Assembly (NCBI GenBank): GCA_963580455.1
Contig: OY756962.1
Location: 11,240,001-11,304,000 of the forward strand
Length of the DNA: 64,000 bases
Source of the DNA: Euonymus europaeus
Lineage: Eukaryota > Streptophyta > Magnoliopsida > Celastrales > Celastraceae
Direction of reading: 5' to 3'
Notes under the pieces: model-generated
Database searches by the model: none
What the model was told of the DNA's origin: nothing
What the model saw: only the letters and a program-made list of their open reading frames with translations
In this document: piece by piece, positions 21,901 through 35,105 of the stretch
How positions within the stretch are numbered: position 1 is the stretch's first letter
How the letters are laid out: each line of letters begins with the position of its first letter
Program-made: the position numbers and the translations under genes

Positions 21901-23421
21901 TTGAACAACTTCGAACCATCAAAGTTGCTCGATGTACACTTTTTATTGTTCTTCTATGTCAAATATTATGAGTATAAGCTTCCTAGATTATTTCGATGCC
22001 AAATGACCAACTTTCTATGACAAATGGACAAACCCGTTAAAAGCACCTCGATAGAGAGAGTTGAGCAACTTTGGACCGTCATAGTTTATCGATGTACACT
22101 TTTTATTGTTCTCCTATGTCAAATATTATGAGTATAAGCTTCCTAGATTATTTCGATGCCAAATGACCAACTTTCTATGACAAATGGACAAACCCGTTAA
22201 AAGCTACTCCAAAGACATAGTTGAGCAAGTTCGGACCATAAAAGTTGTTCGATGTACACTTTTTACGATTCTTCCATGTAAAATTTTTCGAGTATAAGCT
22301 TCCTAGATTATTTCGATGACAAAACACCAACTTTCTATGACTATTGGACAAAACAGCTAAAAGCTCCCCCTTAGAGAGAGTTGAGCAACTTCGGACCATC
22401 AAAGTTACTCGGTGTACACTTTTATTGTTCTTCTACGCCAAATTTTATGAGTAGAAGCTTCCAGGATTATTTCAATTCCAAAAACACCAACTTTCTATGA
22501 CAAATGAACAAAACCGTTAAAAGCTCCTCCATAGAGAGAGTTGAGCAACTTCGGACCAACAAAGTTGTTCGGGATACACTTTTTATTGTTCTTCTATGTC
22601 AATGTTTATGAGTATAAGCTTCCTAGATTATTTCGATGCCAAAACAGCATCTTTCTATGACAAATGGACAAAACCGTTAAAAGCACCTAGATAGAAAGAG
22701 TTCAGCAACTTCGAACCATCAAAGTTGCTCGATGAACACTTTTTATTGTTCTTCTATGTCAAATATTCTGAGTATAAGCTTCCTAGATTATTTCGATGCC
22801 AAATGACGAACTTTCTATGACAAATGGACAAACCCGTTAAAAGCACCTCCATAGAGAGAGTTGAGCAACTTCGAACCATCAAAGTTGCTCGATATACACT
22901 TTTTATTGTTCTTCTATGTCAAATATTATGAGTATAAGCTTCTTAGATTATTTCGATGCCAAATGACCAACTTTCTATGACAAATAGACAAACCCGTTAA
23001 AAGCTACTCCATAGACAGAGTTGAGCAAGTTCAGACCAACAAAGTTGTTCGATGTACACTTTTTACGATTCTTCTATGTCAAAGTTTATGAGTATATGCT
23101 TCCTAGATTATTTCGATGCTAAAACAGCATCTTTCTATGACAAATGGACAAAACCGTTAAAAGCACCTCCATAGAGAGAGTTGAACAACTTCAAACCATC
23201 AAAGTTGCCCGATGTACACTTTTTATTGTTCTTCTATGTCAAATATTCTGAGTATAAGCTTCCTAGATTATTTCGATGCCAAATGACCAACTTTCTATGA
23301 CAAATGGACAAACCCGTTTAAAGCACCTCCATAGAGAGAGTTGAGCAACTTCGAACCATCAAAGTTGCTCGATGTACACTTTTTATTGTTCTTCTATGTC
23401 AAATATTATGAGTATAAGCTA
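18961..23421. repeat. 4,461-bp tandem duplication, copy B
   Basis: Second copy of 14,500-18,960. Differences from copy A include CATTGAGAGAG near 19,492 (A: CATAGAGAGAG), GACACACTTTTTA near 20,566 (A: GACCAACTTTTTA), ACATTTTATTG near 20,660 (A: ACCTTTTATTG) and AAGTTACTCGG near 22,405 (A: AAGTTAATCGG). Similarity to the start of copy B ends shortly after 23,450, where the sequence becomes like 11.0-12.1 kb. Confidence 0.9.
19440..19451. other. 17-bp deletion junction, copy B
   Basis: Identical to the junction at 14,984 and exactly 4,461 bp from it. It contributes 17 of the 19 bases by which the duplication unit falls short of 28 full monomers. Confidence 0.88.
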
Positions 23422-24300
23422 CCTAGATTATTTCGATGCCAAATGACCAACTTTCTATGACAAATGGACAAACCCGTTAAAAGCTACTCCATAGACAGAG
23501 TTGAGCAAGTTCGGACCATAGAAGTTGTTCGATGTACACTTTTTACGATTCTTCTATGTCAAATTTTACGAGTATAAGTTTCCTAGATTATTTCGATGAC
23601 AAAACACCAACTTTCTATGTGTAATGGACAAAACAGCTAAAAGCTCCTCCTTAGAGAGAGTTGAGCAACTTCGGACCATCAAAGTTCCTTGGTGTACACT
23701 TTTATTATTCTTCTACGTCAAATTTTATAAGTAGATGCTTCCAGGATTATTTCAATTCCAAAAACACAAACTTTCTATGACAAATGAACAAAACCGTTAA
23801 AAGCTCCTCCATAGAGAGAGTTGAGCAACTTCGGACCAACAAAGTTGCTCGGGATACACTTTTTATTGTTCTTCTATTTCAAAGTTTATGAGTATATGCT
23901 TCCTAGATTATTTCGATGCTAAAACAGCATCTTTCTATGACAAATGGACAAAACCGTTAAAAGCACCTCCATAGAGAGAGTTGAACAACTTCGAACCATC
24001 AAAGTTGCTCGATGTACACTTTTTATTGTTCTTCTATGTCAAATATTATGAGTATAAGCTTCCTAGATTATTTCGATGCCAAATGACCAACTTTCTATGA
24101 CAAATGGACAAATCCGTTAAAAGCTACTCCATAGACAGAGTTGAGCAAGTTCGGACCATAAAAGTTGTTCGATGTACACTTTTTACGATTCTTCTATGTA
24201 AACTTTTACGAGTATAAGCTTCCTAGATTATTTCGATGACAAAACACCAACTTTCTATGACTAATGGACGAAACAGCTAAAAGCTCCTCCTTAGAGAGAG
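23422..24300. repeat. Transition segment resembling 11.0-12.1 kb
   Basis: Class b, c-like, d and a monomers with private marks shared with 11.0-12.1 kb, such as GTAGATGCTTCCAGG followed by TTCAATTCC at about 11,290 and 23,731. The offset of about 12,441 bp equals 78 monomers minus 39 bp. Visible deletions between the two points (two copies of 19, plus one base near 13,943) add up to 39. Confidence 0.65.
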
Positions 24301-25579
24301 TTGAACAACTTCGGACCATCAAAGTTCCTCGGTGTACACTTTTATTTTTCTTCTACCTCAAATTTTATGAGTAGAAGCTTCAAAGATTATTTCGATTTAA
24401 AAAACACCAACTTTCTATGTCAAATGGATAAAATCGTTAAAAGCTCCTCCACAGAGATAGTTGAGCAACTTCGGACAAACAAAGTTGCTCGGGATACACT
24501 TTTTATTGTTCTTCTATGTCAAATTTTACGAGTATAAGCATCCTAGATTATTTCGATGGAAAAACACCAACTTTCTATGATAAATGGACAAAACAGCTAA
24601 AAGCTCCTCCTTAGAGAGAGTTGAGCGACTTCGGACCATAAAATTTGCTCGGTGTACACTTTTTATTGTTCTTCTATGTCAAATATTATGAGTATAAGCT
24701 TCCTAGATTATTTCGATGCCAAAAGACCAACTTTCTATGACAAATGGACAAACCTGTTAAAAGCTACTCCATAGACAGAGTTGAGCAAGTTTGGACCATA
24801 AAAGTTGTTCGACGTACACTTTTTACGATTCTTCTATGTCAAATTTTACGAGTATAAGCATCCTAGATTATTTCGATGACAAAACACCAATTTTCTATGA
24901 TAAATGGATAAAACAGCTAAAAGCTCCTCCTTAGAGAGAGTTGAGCAACTTCGGACCATCAAAGTTCCTCGGTGTACAATTTTATTGTTCTTCTACGTCA
25001 AATTTTATGAGTAGAAGCTTCAAAGATTATTTCGATTCAAAAAACACCAACTTTCTATGTCAAATGGACAAAATCGTTAAAAGCTCCTCTATAGAGAGAG
25101 TTGAGCAACTTCGGACCATCGAGGCTGCTCGGCGTACACTTTTTATTGTTCTTCTATGTCAAATTTTATGAGTATAAGCATCCTAGATTATTTCGATGAC
25201 AAAACACCAACTTTGTATGATAAATGGACAAAACAGCTAAAAGCTCCTCCTTAGAGAGAGTTGAGCAACTTCGGACCATCAAAGTTCCTCGGTGTACACT
25301 TTTATTGTTCTTCTACGTCAAATTTTATGAGTAGAAGCTTCAAAGATTATTTCGATTCCAAAGACACCAACTTTCTATGTCAAATGGACAAAATCGTTAG
25401 AAGCTCCTCTATAGAGAGAGTTGAGCAACTTCGGACCATCAAAGTTGCTCGGCGTACACTTTTTATTGTTCTTCAATGTCAAATTTTACGAGTATAAGCA
25501 TCCTAGATTATTTCGATGACAAAACACCAACTTTGTATGATAAATGGACAAAACAGCTAAAAGCTCCTCTATAGAGAGA

Positions 25580-27107
25580 GTTGAGCAACTTCGGACCATC
25601 AAAGTTCCTCGGTATACACTTTTATTGTTCTTCTACGTCAAATTTTATGAGTAGAAGCTTCCAAGATTATTTCGATTCCAAAAATACCAACTTTCTATGT
25701 CAAATGGACAAAATCGTTAAAAGCTCCTCCTTTGAGAGAGTTGAGCAACTTCGGACCATCAAATTTCCTCGGTGTACACTTTTATTGTTCTTCTACGTCA
25801 AATTTTATGAGTAGAAGCTTCAAAGATTATTTCGATTCAAAAAACACCAACTTTCTATGTCAAATGGACAAAATCGTTAAATGCTCCTCTATAGAGAGAG
25901 TTGAGAAACTTCGGACCATCGAGGCTGCTCGGCGTACACTTTTTATTGTTCTTCTATGTCAAATTTTACGAGTATAAGCATCCTAGATTATTTCGATGTC
26001 AAAACACCAACTTTGTATGATAAATGGCCAAACAGCAAAAAGCTCCTCCGTAGAGAGAGTTGAGCAACTTCGGACCATCAAAGTTCCTCGGTGTACACTT
26101 TTATTGTTCTTCTACGTCAAATTTTATGAGTAGAAGCTTCAAAGATTATTTCGATTCCAAAAACACCAACTTTCTATGTCAAATGGAGAAAATCGTTAAA
26201 AGCTCCTCCATAGAGAGAGTTGAGTAACTTCGGACCAACAAAGTTGCTCGGGATACACTTTTTATTGTTCTTCTATGTCAAATTTTACGAGTATAAGCAT
26301 CCTAGATTATTTCGATGACAAAACACCAACTTTGTATGATAAATGGACAAAACAGCTAAAATCTCCTCCTTAGAGAGAGTTGAGCAACTTCCGACCATCA
26401 AAGTTCCTCGGTGTACACTTTTATTGTTCTTCTACGTCAAATTTTATGGTAGAAGCTTCAAAGATTATTTCGATTCAAAAAACACCAACTTTCAATGTCA
26501 AGTGGACAAAATCGTTAAAATCTCCTCTATTGAGAGAGTTTAGCAACTTCGGACCATCAAAGTTCCTCGGTGTACACTTTTATTGTTCTTCTACGTCAAA
26601 TTTTATGAGTAGAAGCTTCAAAGATTATTTCGATTCCAAAAACACCAACTTTCTATGTCAAATGGACAAAATCGTTAAAAGCTCCTCTATAGAGAGAGTT
26701 GAGCAACTTCGGACCATCAAAGTTGCTCGGCGTACACTTTTTATTGTTCTTCTATGTCAAATTTTACGAGTATAAGCATCTTAGATTTTTTCGGTGACAA
26801 AACACCAACTTTGTATGATAAATGGACAAAACAGCTAAAAGCTCCTCCTTAGAGAGAGTTGAGCAACTTCGGACCATCAAAGTTCCCCAGTGTACACTTT
26901 TATTGTTCTTCTACGTCAAATTTTATGGTAGAAGCTTCAAAGATTATTTCGATTCAAAAAACACCAAGTTTCTATGTCAAATGGACAAAATCGTTAAAAG
27001 CTCCTCCTTAGAGAGAGTTGAGCAACTTCGGACCATCAAAGTTCCTCGGTGTACACTTTTATTGTTCTTCTACGTCAAATTTTATGAGTAGAAGCTTCAA
27101 AGATTAT
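25580..27107. repeat. Copy 1 of a 3,837-bp-offset duplication
   Basis: About 1.53 kb matches 29,417-30,944. The offset is 24 monomers minus 3 bp. Three visible 1-bp losses explain it: GGCCAAACAGCAAAAAG near 26,026 and the TTTTATGGTAG deletion near 26,443 and 26,923. Both copies share AATCTCCTCTATTGAG and CAATGTCAAGTGG. Confidence 0.85.
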
Positions 27108-28230
27108 TTCGATTCCAAAAATACCAACTTTCTATGTCAAATGGACAAAATCGTTAAAAGCTCCTCCTTAGAGAGAGTTGAGCAACTTCGGACCATCAAA
27201 GTTCCTCGGTGTACACTTTTATTGTTCTTCTACGTCAAATTTTATGGGTAGAAGCTTCAAAGATTATTTTGATTCAAAACACACCAACTTTCTATGTCAA
27301 ATGGACAAAATCGTTACAAGCTCCTCTATAGAGAGAGTTGAGCAACTTCGGACCATCGAGGCTGCTCGTCGTACACTTTTTATTGTTCTTCTATGTCAAA
27401 TTTTACGAGTATAAGCATCCTAGATTATTTCGATGACAAAACACCAACTTTGTATGATAAATGGACAAAACAGCTAAAAGCTCCTCCTTAGAGAGAGTTG
27501 AGCAACTTCGGACCATCAAAGTTCCTCGGTGTACACTTTTATTGTTCTTCTACGTCAAATTTTATGAGTAGAAGCTTCAAAGATTATTTCGATTCAAAAA
27601 ACACCAACTTTCTATGTCAAATGGACAAAATCGTTAAAAGCTCCTCTATAGAGAGAGTTGAGCAACTTCGGACCATCGAGGCTGCTCGGCGTACACTTTT
27701 TATTGTTCTTCTATGTCAAATTTTACGAGTATAAGCATCCTAGATTATTTCGATGACAAAACACCAACTTTGTATGATAAATGGACAAAACATCTAAATG
27801 CTCCTCCTTAGAAAGAGTTGAGCAACTTCGGACCATCAACGTTCCTCGGTGTACACTTTTATTGTTCTTCTACGTCAAATTTTATGAGTAGAAGCTTCAA
27901 AGATTATTTCGATTCCAAAAACACAAACTTTCTAGGTCAAATGGAGAAAATCGTTAAAAGCTCCTCCATAGAGAGAGTTGAGCAACTTCGGACCATCAAA
28001 GTTGCTCGGCGTACACTTTTTATTGTTCTTCAATGTCAAATTTTACGAGTATAAGCATCCTAGATTATTTCGATGACAAAACACCAACTTTGTATGATAA
28101 ATGGACAAAACAGTTAAAAGCTCCTCTATAGAGAGAGTTGACCAACTTCGGACCGTCAAAGTTCCTCGGTGTACACTTTTATTGTTCTTCTACGTCAAAT
28201 TTTATGAGTAGAAGCTTCAAAGATTATTTC
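26735..28230. repeat. Copy 1 of a 4,636-bp-offset duplication
   Basis: About 1.5 kb matches 31,371-32,866 and overlaps the previous pair. The offset is 29 monomers minus 4 bp, explained by four visible 1-bp losses between the copies (near 29,865, 30,284, 30,763 and 31,562). Shared marks include GATTTTTTCGGTGAC, TATGGGTAGAAG and AACATCTAAATGCTCC. Confidence 0.82.
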
Positions 28231-29185
28231 GATTCCAAAAATACCAACTTTCTATGTCAAATGGACAAAATCGTTAAAAGCTCCTCCTTAGAGAGAGTTG
28301 AGCAACTTCGGACCATCAAAGTTCCTCGGTGTACACTTTTATTGTTCTTCTACGTCAAATTTTATGAGTAGAAGCTTCAAAGATTATTTCGATTCAAAAA
28401 ACACCAACTTTCTATGTCAAATGGACAAAATCGTTAAAAGCTCCTCTATAGAGAGAGTTGAGCAACTTCGGACCATCGAGGCTGCTCGGCGTACACTTTT
28501 TATTGTTCTTCTATGTCAAATTTTACGAGTATAAGCATCCTAGATTATTTCGATGACAAAACACCAACTTTGTATGATAAATGGACAAAACATCTAAATG
28601 CTCCTCCTTAGAAAGAGTTGAGCAACTTCGGACCATAAACGTTCCCCGGTGTACACTTTTATTGTTCTTCTACGTCAAATTTTATGAGTAGAAGCTTCAA
28701 AGATTATTTCGATTCCAAAAACACAAACTTTCTAGGTCAAATGGAGAAAATCGTTAAAAGCTCCTCCATAGAGAGAGTTGAGCAACTTCGGACCATCAAA
28801 GTTGCTCGGCGTACACTTTTTATTGTTCTTCAATGTCAAATTTTACGAGTATAAGCATCCTAGATTATTTCGATGACAAAACACCAACTTTGTATGATAA
28901 ATGGACAAAACAGCTAAAAGCTCCTCTATAGAGAGAGTTGAGCAACTTCGGACCGTCAAAGTTCCTCGGTGTACACTTTTATTGTTCTTCTACGTCAAAT
29001 TTTATGAGTAGAAGCTTCAAAGATTATTTCGATTCCAAAAATACCAACTTTCTATGTCAAATGGACAAAATCGTTAAAAGCTCCTCCTTAGAGAGAGTTG
29101 AGCAACTTCGGACCATCAAAGTTCCTCGGTGTACACCTTTATTGTTCTTCTACGTCAAATTTTATGAGTAGAAGCTTCAAAGATT
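27475..29185. repeat. 5-monomer HOR (800 bp), about 2.1 copies
   Basis: The segment from about 27,475 repeats at exactly 800 bp. AACATCTAAATGCTCC occurs near 27,790 and 28,590, TCTAGGTCAAATGGAG near 27,931 and 28,731, and TCTTCAATGTCAAA near 28,027 and 28,827. The second copy has AACGTTCCCCGG where the first has AACGTTCCTCGG. Confidence 0.8.
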
Positions 29186-29416
29186 ATTTCGTTTCAAAAA
29201 ACACCAATTTTCTATGTCAAATGGACAAAATCGTTAAAAGCTCCTCTATAGAGAGAGTTGAGAAACTTCGGACCATCGAGGCTGCTCGGCGTACACTTTT
29301 TATTGTTCTTCTATGTCAAATTTTACGAGTATAAGCATCCTAGATTATTTCGATGACAAAACACCAACTTTGTATGATAAATGGCCAAAACAGCTAAAAG
29401 CTCCTCCTTAGAGAGA

Positions 29417-30944
29417 GTTGAGCAACTTCGGACCATCAAAGTTCCTCGGTGTACACTTTTATTGTTCTCCTACGTCAAATTTTATGAGTAGAAGCTTCAA
29501 AGATTATTTCGATTCCAAAAATAACAACTTTCTATGTCAAATGGACAAAATCGTTAAAAGCTCCTCCTTTGAGAGAGTTGAGCAACTTCGGACCATCAAA
29601 GTTCCTCGGTGTACACTTTTATTGTTCTTCTACGTCAAATTTTATGAGTAGAAGCTTCAAAGATTATTTCGATTCAAAAAACACCAACTTTCTATGTCAA
29701 ATGGACAAAATCGTTAAATGCTCCTCTATAGAGAGAGTTGAGAAACTTCGGACCATCGAGGCTGCTCGGCGTACACTTTTTATTGTTCTTCTATGTCAAA
29801 TTTTACGAGTATAAGCATCCTAGATTATTTCGATGTCAAAACACCAACTTTGTATGATAAATGGCCAAACAGCAAAAAGCTCCTCCGTAGAGAGAGTTGA
29901 GCAACTTCGGACCATCAAAGTTCCTCGGTGTACACTTTTATTGTTCTTCTACGTCAAATTTTATGAGTAGAAGCTTCAAAGATTATTTCGATTCCAAAAA
30001 CACCAACTTTCTATGTCAAATGGAGAAAATCGTTAAAAGCTCCTCCATAGAGAGAGTTGAGTAACTTCGGACCAACAAAGTTGCTCGGGATACACTTTTT
30101 ATTGTTCTTCTATGTCAAATTTTACGAGTATAAGCATCCTAGATTATTTCGATGACAAAACACCAACTTTGTATGATAAATGGACAAAACAGCTAAAATC
30201 TCCTCCTTAGAGAGAGTTGAGCAACTTCCGACCATCAAAGTTCCTCGGTGTACACTTTTATTGTTCTTCTACGTCAAATTTTATGGTAGAAGCTTCAAAG
30301 ATTATTTCGATTCAAAAAACACCAACTTTCAATGTCAAGTGGACAAAATCGTTAAAATCTCCTCTATTGAGAGAGTTGAGCAACTTCGGACCATCGAAGT
30401 TCCTCGGTGTACACTTTTATTGTTCTTCTACGTCAAATTTTATGAGTAGAAGCTTGAAAGATTATTTCGATTCCAAAAACACCAACAATCTATGTCAAAT
30501 GGACAAAATCGTTAAAAGCTCCTCTATAGAGAGAGTTGAGCAACTTCGGACCATCAAAGTTGCTCGGCGTACACTTTTTATTGTTCTTCTATGTCAAATT
30601 TTACGAGTATAAGCATCCTAGATTTTTTCGGTGACAAAACACCAACTTTGTATGATAAATGGACAAAACAGCTAAAAGCTCCTCCTTAGAGAGAGTTGAG
30701 CAACTTCGGACCATCAAAGTTCCTCAGTGTACACTTTTATTGTTCTTCTACGTCAAATTTTATGGTAGAAGCTTCAAAGATTATTTCGATTCAAAAAACA
30801 CCAACTTTCTATGTCAAATGGACAAAATCGTTAAAAGCTCCTCCTTAGAGAGAGTTGAGCAACTTCGGACCATCAAAGTTCCTCGGTGTACACTTTTATT
30901 GTTCTTCTACGTCAAATTTTATGAGTAGAAGCTTCAAAGATTAT
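29417..30944. repeat. Copy 2 of the 3,837-bp-offset duplication
   Basis: Partner of 25,580-27,107. Differences include CTTGAAAGATT near 30,454 (copy 1: CTTCAAAGATT) and ACCAACAATCTATG near 30,481 (copy 1: ACCAACTTTCTATG). Beyond 30,944 it switches to a class c unit with TTTCGTTTC that copy 1 lacks. Confidence 0.85.
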
Positions 30945-31370
30945 TTCGTTTCAAAAAACACCAATTTTCTATGTCAAATGGACAAAATCGTTAAAAGCTC
31001 CTCTATAGAGAGAGTTGAGAAACTTCGGACCATCGAGGCTGCTCGGCGTACACTTTTTATTGTTCTTCTATGTCAAATTTTACGAGTATAAGCATCCTAG
31101 ATTATTTCGATGACAAAACACCAACTTTGTATGATAAATGGCCAAAACAGCTAAAAGCTCCTCCTTAGAGAGAGTTGAGCAACTTCGGACCATCAAAGTT
31201 CCTCGGTGTACACTTTTATTGTTCTTCTACGTCAAATTTTATGAGTAGAAGCTTCAAAGATTATTTCGTTTCAAAAAACACCAATTTTCTATGTCAAATG
31301 GACAAAATCGTTAAAAGCTCCTCTATAGAGAGAGTTGAGAAACTTCGGACCATCGAGGCTGCTCGGCGTA

Positions 31371-32866
31371 CACTTTTTATTGTTCTTCTATGTCAAATTT
31401 TACGAGTATAAGCATCCTAGATTTTTTCGGTGACAAAACACCAACTTTGTATGATAAATGGACAAAACAGCTAAAAGCTCCTCCTTAGAGAGAGTTGAGC
31501 AACTTCGGACCATCAAAGTTCCTCAGTGTACACTTTTATTGTTCTTCTACGTCAAATTTTATGGTAGAAGCTTCAAAGATTATTTCGATTCAAAAAACAC
31601 CAACTTTCTATGTCAAATGGACAAAATCGTTAAAAGCTCCTCCTTAGAGAGAGTTGAGCAACTTCGGACCATCAAAGTTCCTCGGTGTACACTTTTATTG
31701 TTCTTCTACGTCAAATTTTATGAGTAGAAGCTTCAAAGATTATTTCGATTCCAAAAATACCAACTTTCTATGTCAAATGGACAAAATCGTTAAAAGCTCC
31801 TCCTTAGAGAGAGTTGAGCAACTTCGGACCATCAAAGTTCCTCGGTGTACACTTTTATTGTTCTTCTACGTCAAATTTTATGGGTAGAAGCTTCAAAGAT
31901 TATTTCGATTCAAAAAACACCAACTTTCTATGTCAAATGGACAAAATCGTTAAAAGCTCCTCTATAGAGAGAGTTGAGCAACTTCGGACCATCGAGGCTG
32001 CTCGTCGTACACTTTTTATTGTTCTTCTATGTCAAATTTTACGAGTATAAGCATCCTAGATTATTTCGATGACAAAACACCAACTTTGTATGATAAATGG
32101 ACAAAACAGCTAAAAGCTCCTCCTTAGAGAGAGTTGAGCAACTTCGGACCATCAAAGTTCCTCGGTGTACACTTTTATTGTTCTTCTACGTCAAATTTTA
32201 TGAGTAGAAGCTTCAAAGATTATTTCGATTCAAAAAACACCAACTTTCTATGTCAAATGGACAAAATCGTTAAAAGCTCCTCTATAGAGAGAGTTGAGCA
32301 ACTTCGGACCATCGAGGCTGCTCGGCGTACACTTTTTATTGTTCTTCTATGTCAAATTTTACGAGTATAAGCATCCTAGATTATTTCGATGACAAAACAC
32401 CAACTTTGTATGATAAATGGACAAAACATCTAAATGCTGCTCCTTAGAAAGAGTTGATCAACTTCGGACCATCAACGTTCCTCGGTGTACACTTTTATTG
32501 TTCTTCTACGTCAAATTTTATGAGTAGAAGCTTCAAAGATTATTTCGATTCCAAAAACACAAACTTTCTAGGTCAAATGGAGAAAATCGTTAAAAGCTCC
32601 TCCATAGAGAGAGTTGAGCAACTTCGGACCATCAAAGTTGCTCGGCGTACACTTTTTATTGTTCTTCAATGTCAAATTTTACGAGTATAAGCATCCTAGA
32701 TTATTTCGATGACAAAACACCAACTTTGTATGATAAATGGACAAAACAGCTAAAAGCTCCTCTATAGAGAGAGTTGAGCAACTTCGGACCGTCAAAGTTC
32801 CTCGGTGTACACTTTTATTGTTATTCTACGTCAAATTTTATGAGTAGAAGCTTCAAAGATTATTTC
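31371..32866. repeat. Copy 2 of the 4,636-bp-offset duplication
   Basis: Partner of 26,735-28,230. It overlaps the first copy of the 1,280-bp HOR, so this copy was duplicated again as an 8-monomer unit. GCTGCTCCTTAG near 32,435 is a private change. Confidence 0.8.
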
Positions 32867-34305
32867 GATTCAAAAAACACCAACTTTCTATGTCAAATGG
32901 ACAAAATCATTAAAAGCTCCTCCTTAGAGAGAGTTGAGCAACTTCGGACCATCAAAGTTCCTCGGTGTACACTTTTATTGTTCTTCTACGTCAAATTTTA
33001 TGAGTAGAAGCTTCAAAGATTATTTCGATTCCAAAAATACCAACTTTCTATGTCAAATGGACAAAATCGTTAAAAGCTCCTCCTTAGAGAGAGTTGAGCA
33101 ACTTGGGACCATCAAAGTTCCTCGGTGTACACTTTTATTGTTCTTCTACGTCAAATTTTATGGGTAGAAGCTTCAAAGATTATTTCGATTCAAAAAACAC
33201 CAACTTTCTATGTCAAATGGACAAAATCGTTAAAAGCTCCTCTATAGAGAGAGTTGAGCAACTTCGGACCATCGAGGCTGCTCGTCGTACACTTTTTATT
33301 GTTCTTCTATGTCAAATTTTACGAGTATAAGCATCCTAGATTATTTCGATGACAAAACACCAACTTTGTATGATAAATGGACAAAACAGCTAAAAGCTCC
33401 TCCTTAGAGAGAGTTGAGCAACTTCGGACCATCAAAGTTCCTCGGTGTACACTTTTATTGTTCTTCTACGTCAAATTTTATGAGTAGAAGCTTCAAAGAT
33501 TATTTCGATTCAAAAAACACCAACTTTCTATGTCAAATGGACAAAATCGTTAAAAGCTCCTCTATAGAGAGAGTTGAGCAACTTCGGACCATCGAGGCTG
33601 CTCGGCGTACACTTTTTATTGTTCTTCTATGTCAAATTTTACGAGTATAAGCATCCTAGATTATTTCGATGACAAAACACCAACTTTGTATGATAAATGG
33701 ACAAAACATCTAAATGCTCCTCCTTAGAAAGAGTTGATCAACTTCGGACCATCAACGTTCCTCGGTGTACACTTTTATTGTTCTTCTACGTCAAATTTTA
33801 TGAGTAGAAGCTTCAAAGATTATTTCGATTCCAAAAACACAAACTTTCTAGGTCAAATGGAGAAAATCGTTAAAAGCTCCTCCATAGAGAGAGTTGAGCA
33901 ACTTCGGACCATCAAAGTTGCTCGGCGTACACTTTTTATTGTTCTTCAATGTCAAATTTTACGAGTATAAGCATCCTAGATTATTTCGATGACAAAACAC
34001 CAACTTTGTATGATAAATGGACAAAACAGCTAAAAGCTCCTCTATAGAGAGAGTTGAGCAACTTCGGACCGTCAAAGTTCCTCGGTGTACACTTTTATTG
34101 TTATTCTACGTCAAATTTTATGAGTAGAAGCTTCAAAGATTATTTCGATTCCAAAAATACCAACTTTCTATGTCAAATGGACAAAATCGTTAAAAGCTCC
34201 TCCTTAGAGAGAGTTGAGCAACTTCGGACCATCAAAGTTCCTCGGTGTACACTTTTATTGTTCTTCTACGTCAAATTTTATGAGTAGAAGCTTCAAAGAT
34301 TATTT
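31575..34305. repeat. 8-monomer HOR (1,280 bp), about 2.1 copies
   Basis: The segment repeats at 1,280 bp. TATGGGTAGAAG occurs near 31,880 and 33,160, GAGTTGATCAACTTCGG near 32,451 and 33,731, and the rare TGTTATTCTACG near 32,819 and 34,099. Differences are very few, such as AACTTGGGACC near 33,102. Confidence 0.82.
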
Positions 34306-35105
34306 CGATTCAAAAAACACCAACTTTCTATGTCAAATGGACAAAATCGTTAAAAGCTCCTCTATAGAGAGAGTTGAGCAACTTCGGACCATCGAGGCTG
34401 CTCGGCGTACACTTTTTATTGTTCTTCTATGTCAAATTTTACGAGTATAAGCATCCTAGATTATTTCGATGACAAAACACCAACTTTGTATGATAAATGG
34501 ACAAAACATCTAAATGCTCCTCCTTAGAAAGAGTTGAGCAACTTCGGACCATCAAGGTTCCTCGGTGTACACTTTTATTGTTCTTCTACGTCAAATTTTA
34601 TGAGTAGAAGCTTCAAAGATTATTTCGATTCCAAAAACACAAACTTTCTAGGTCAAATGGAGAAAATCGTTAAAAGCTCCTCCATAGAGAGAGTTGAGCA
34701 ACTTCGGACCATCAAAGTTGCTCGGCGTACACTTTTTATTGTTCTTCAATGTCAAATTTTACGAGTATAAGCATCCTAGATTATTTCGATGACAAAACAC
34801 CAACTTTGTATGATAAATGGACAAAACAGCTAAAAGCTCCTCTATAGAGAGAGTTGAGCAACTTCGGACCGTCAAAGTTCCTCGGTGTACACTTTTATTG
34901 TTCTTCTACGTCAAATTTTATGAGTAGAAGCTTCAAAGATTATTTCGATTCCAAAAATACCAACTTTCTATGTCAAATGGACAAAATCGTTAAAAGCTCC
35001 TCCTTAGAGAGAGTTGAGCAACTTCGGACCATCAAAGTTCCTCGGTGTACACTTTTATTGTTCTTCTACGTCAAATTTTATGAGTAGAAGCTTCAAAGAT
35101 TATTT
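33390..35105. repeat. Second 5-monomer HOR (800 bp), about 2.1 copies
   Basis: AACATCTAAATGCTCC near 33,706 and 34,506, with TCTAGGTCAAATGGAG 140 bp later in each, defines an 800-bp repeat of the same composition as 27,475-29,185. The second copy has ATCAAGGTTCCTCGG where the first has ATCAACGTTCCTCGG. The match ends near 35,105 with TTTCGTTTC. Confidence 0.78.

Noticed and set aside
17714..22402. Two identical 75-codon minus-strand frames at 17,714-17,941 and 22,175-22,402
   Set aside because: Their identity follows from the 4,461-bp duplication. The frame opens because of a few local substitutions in class b and c monomers and is absent from other copies.
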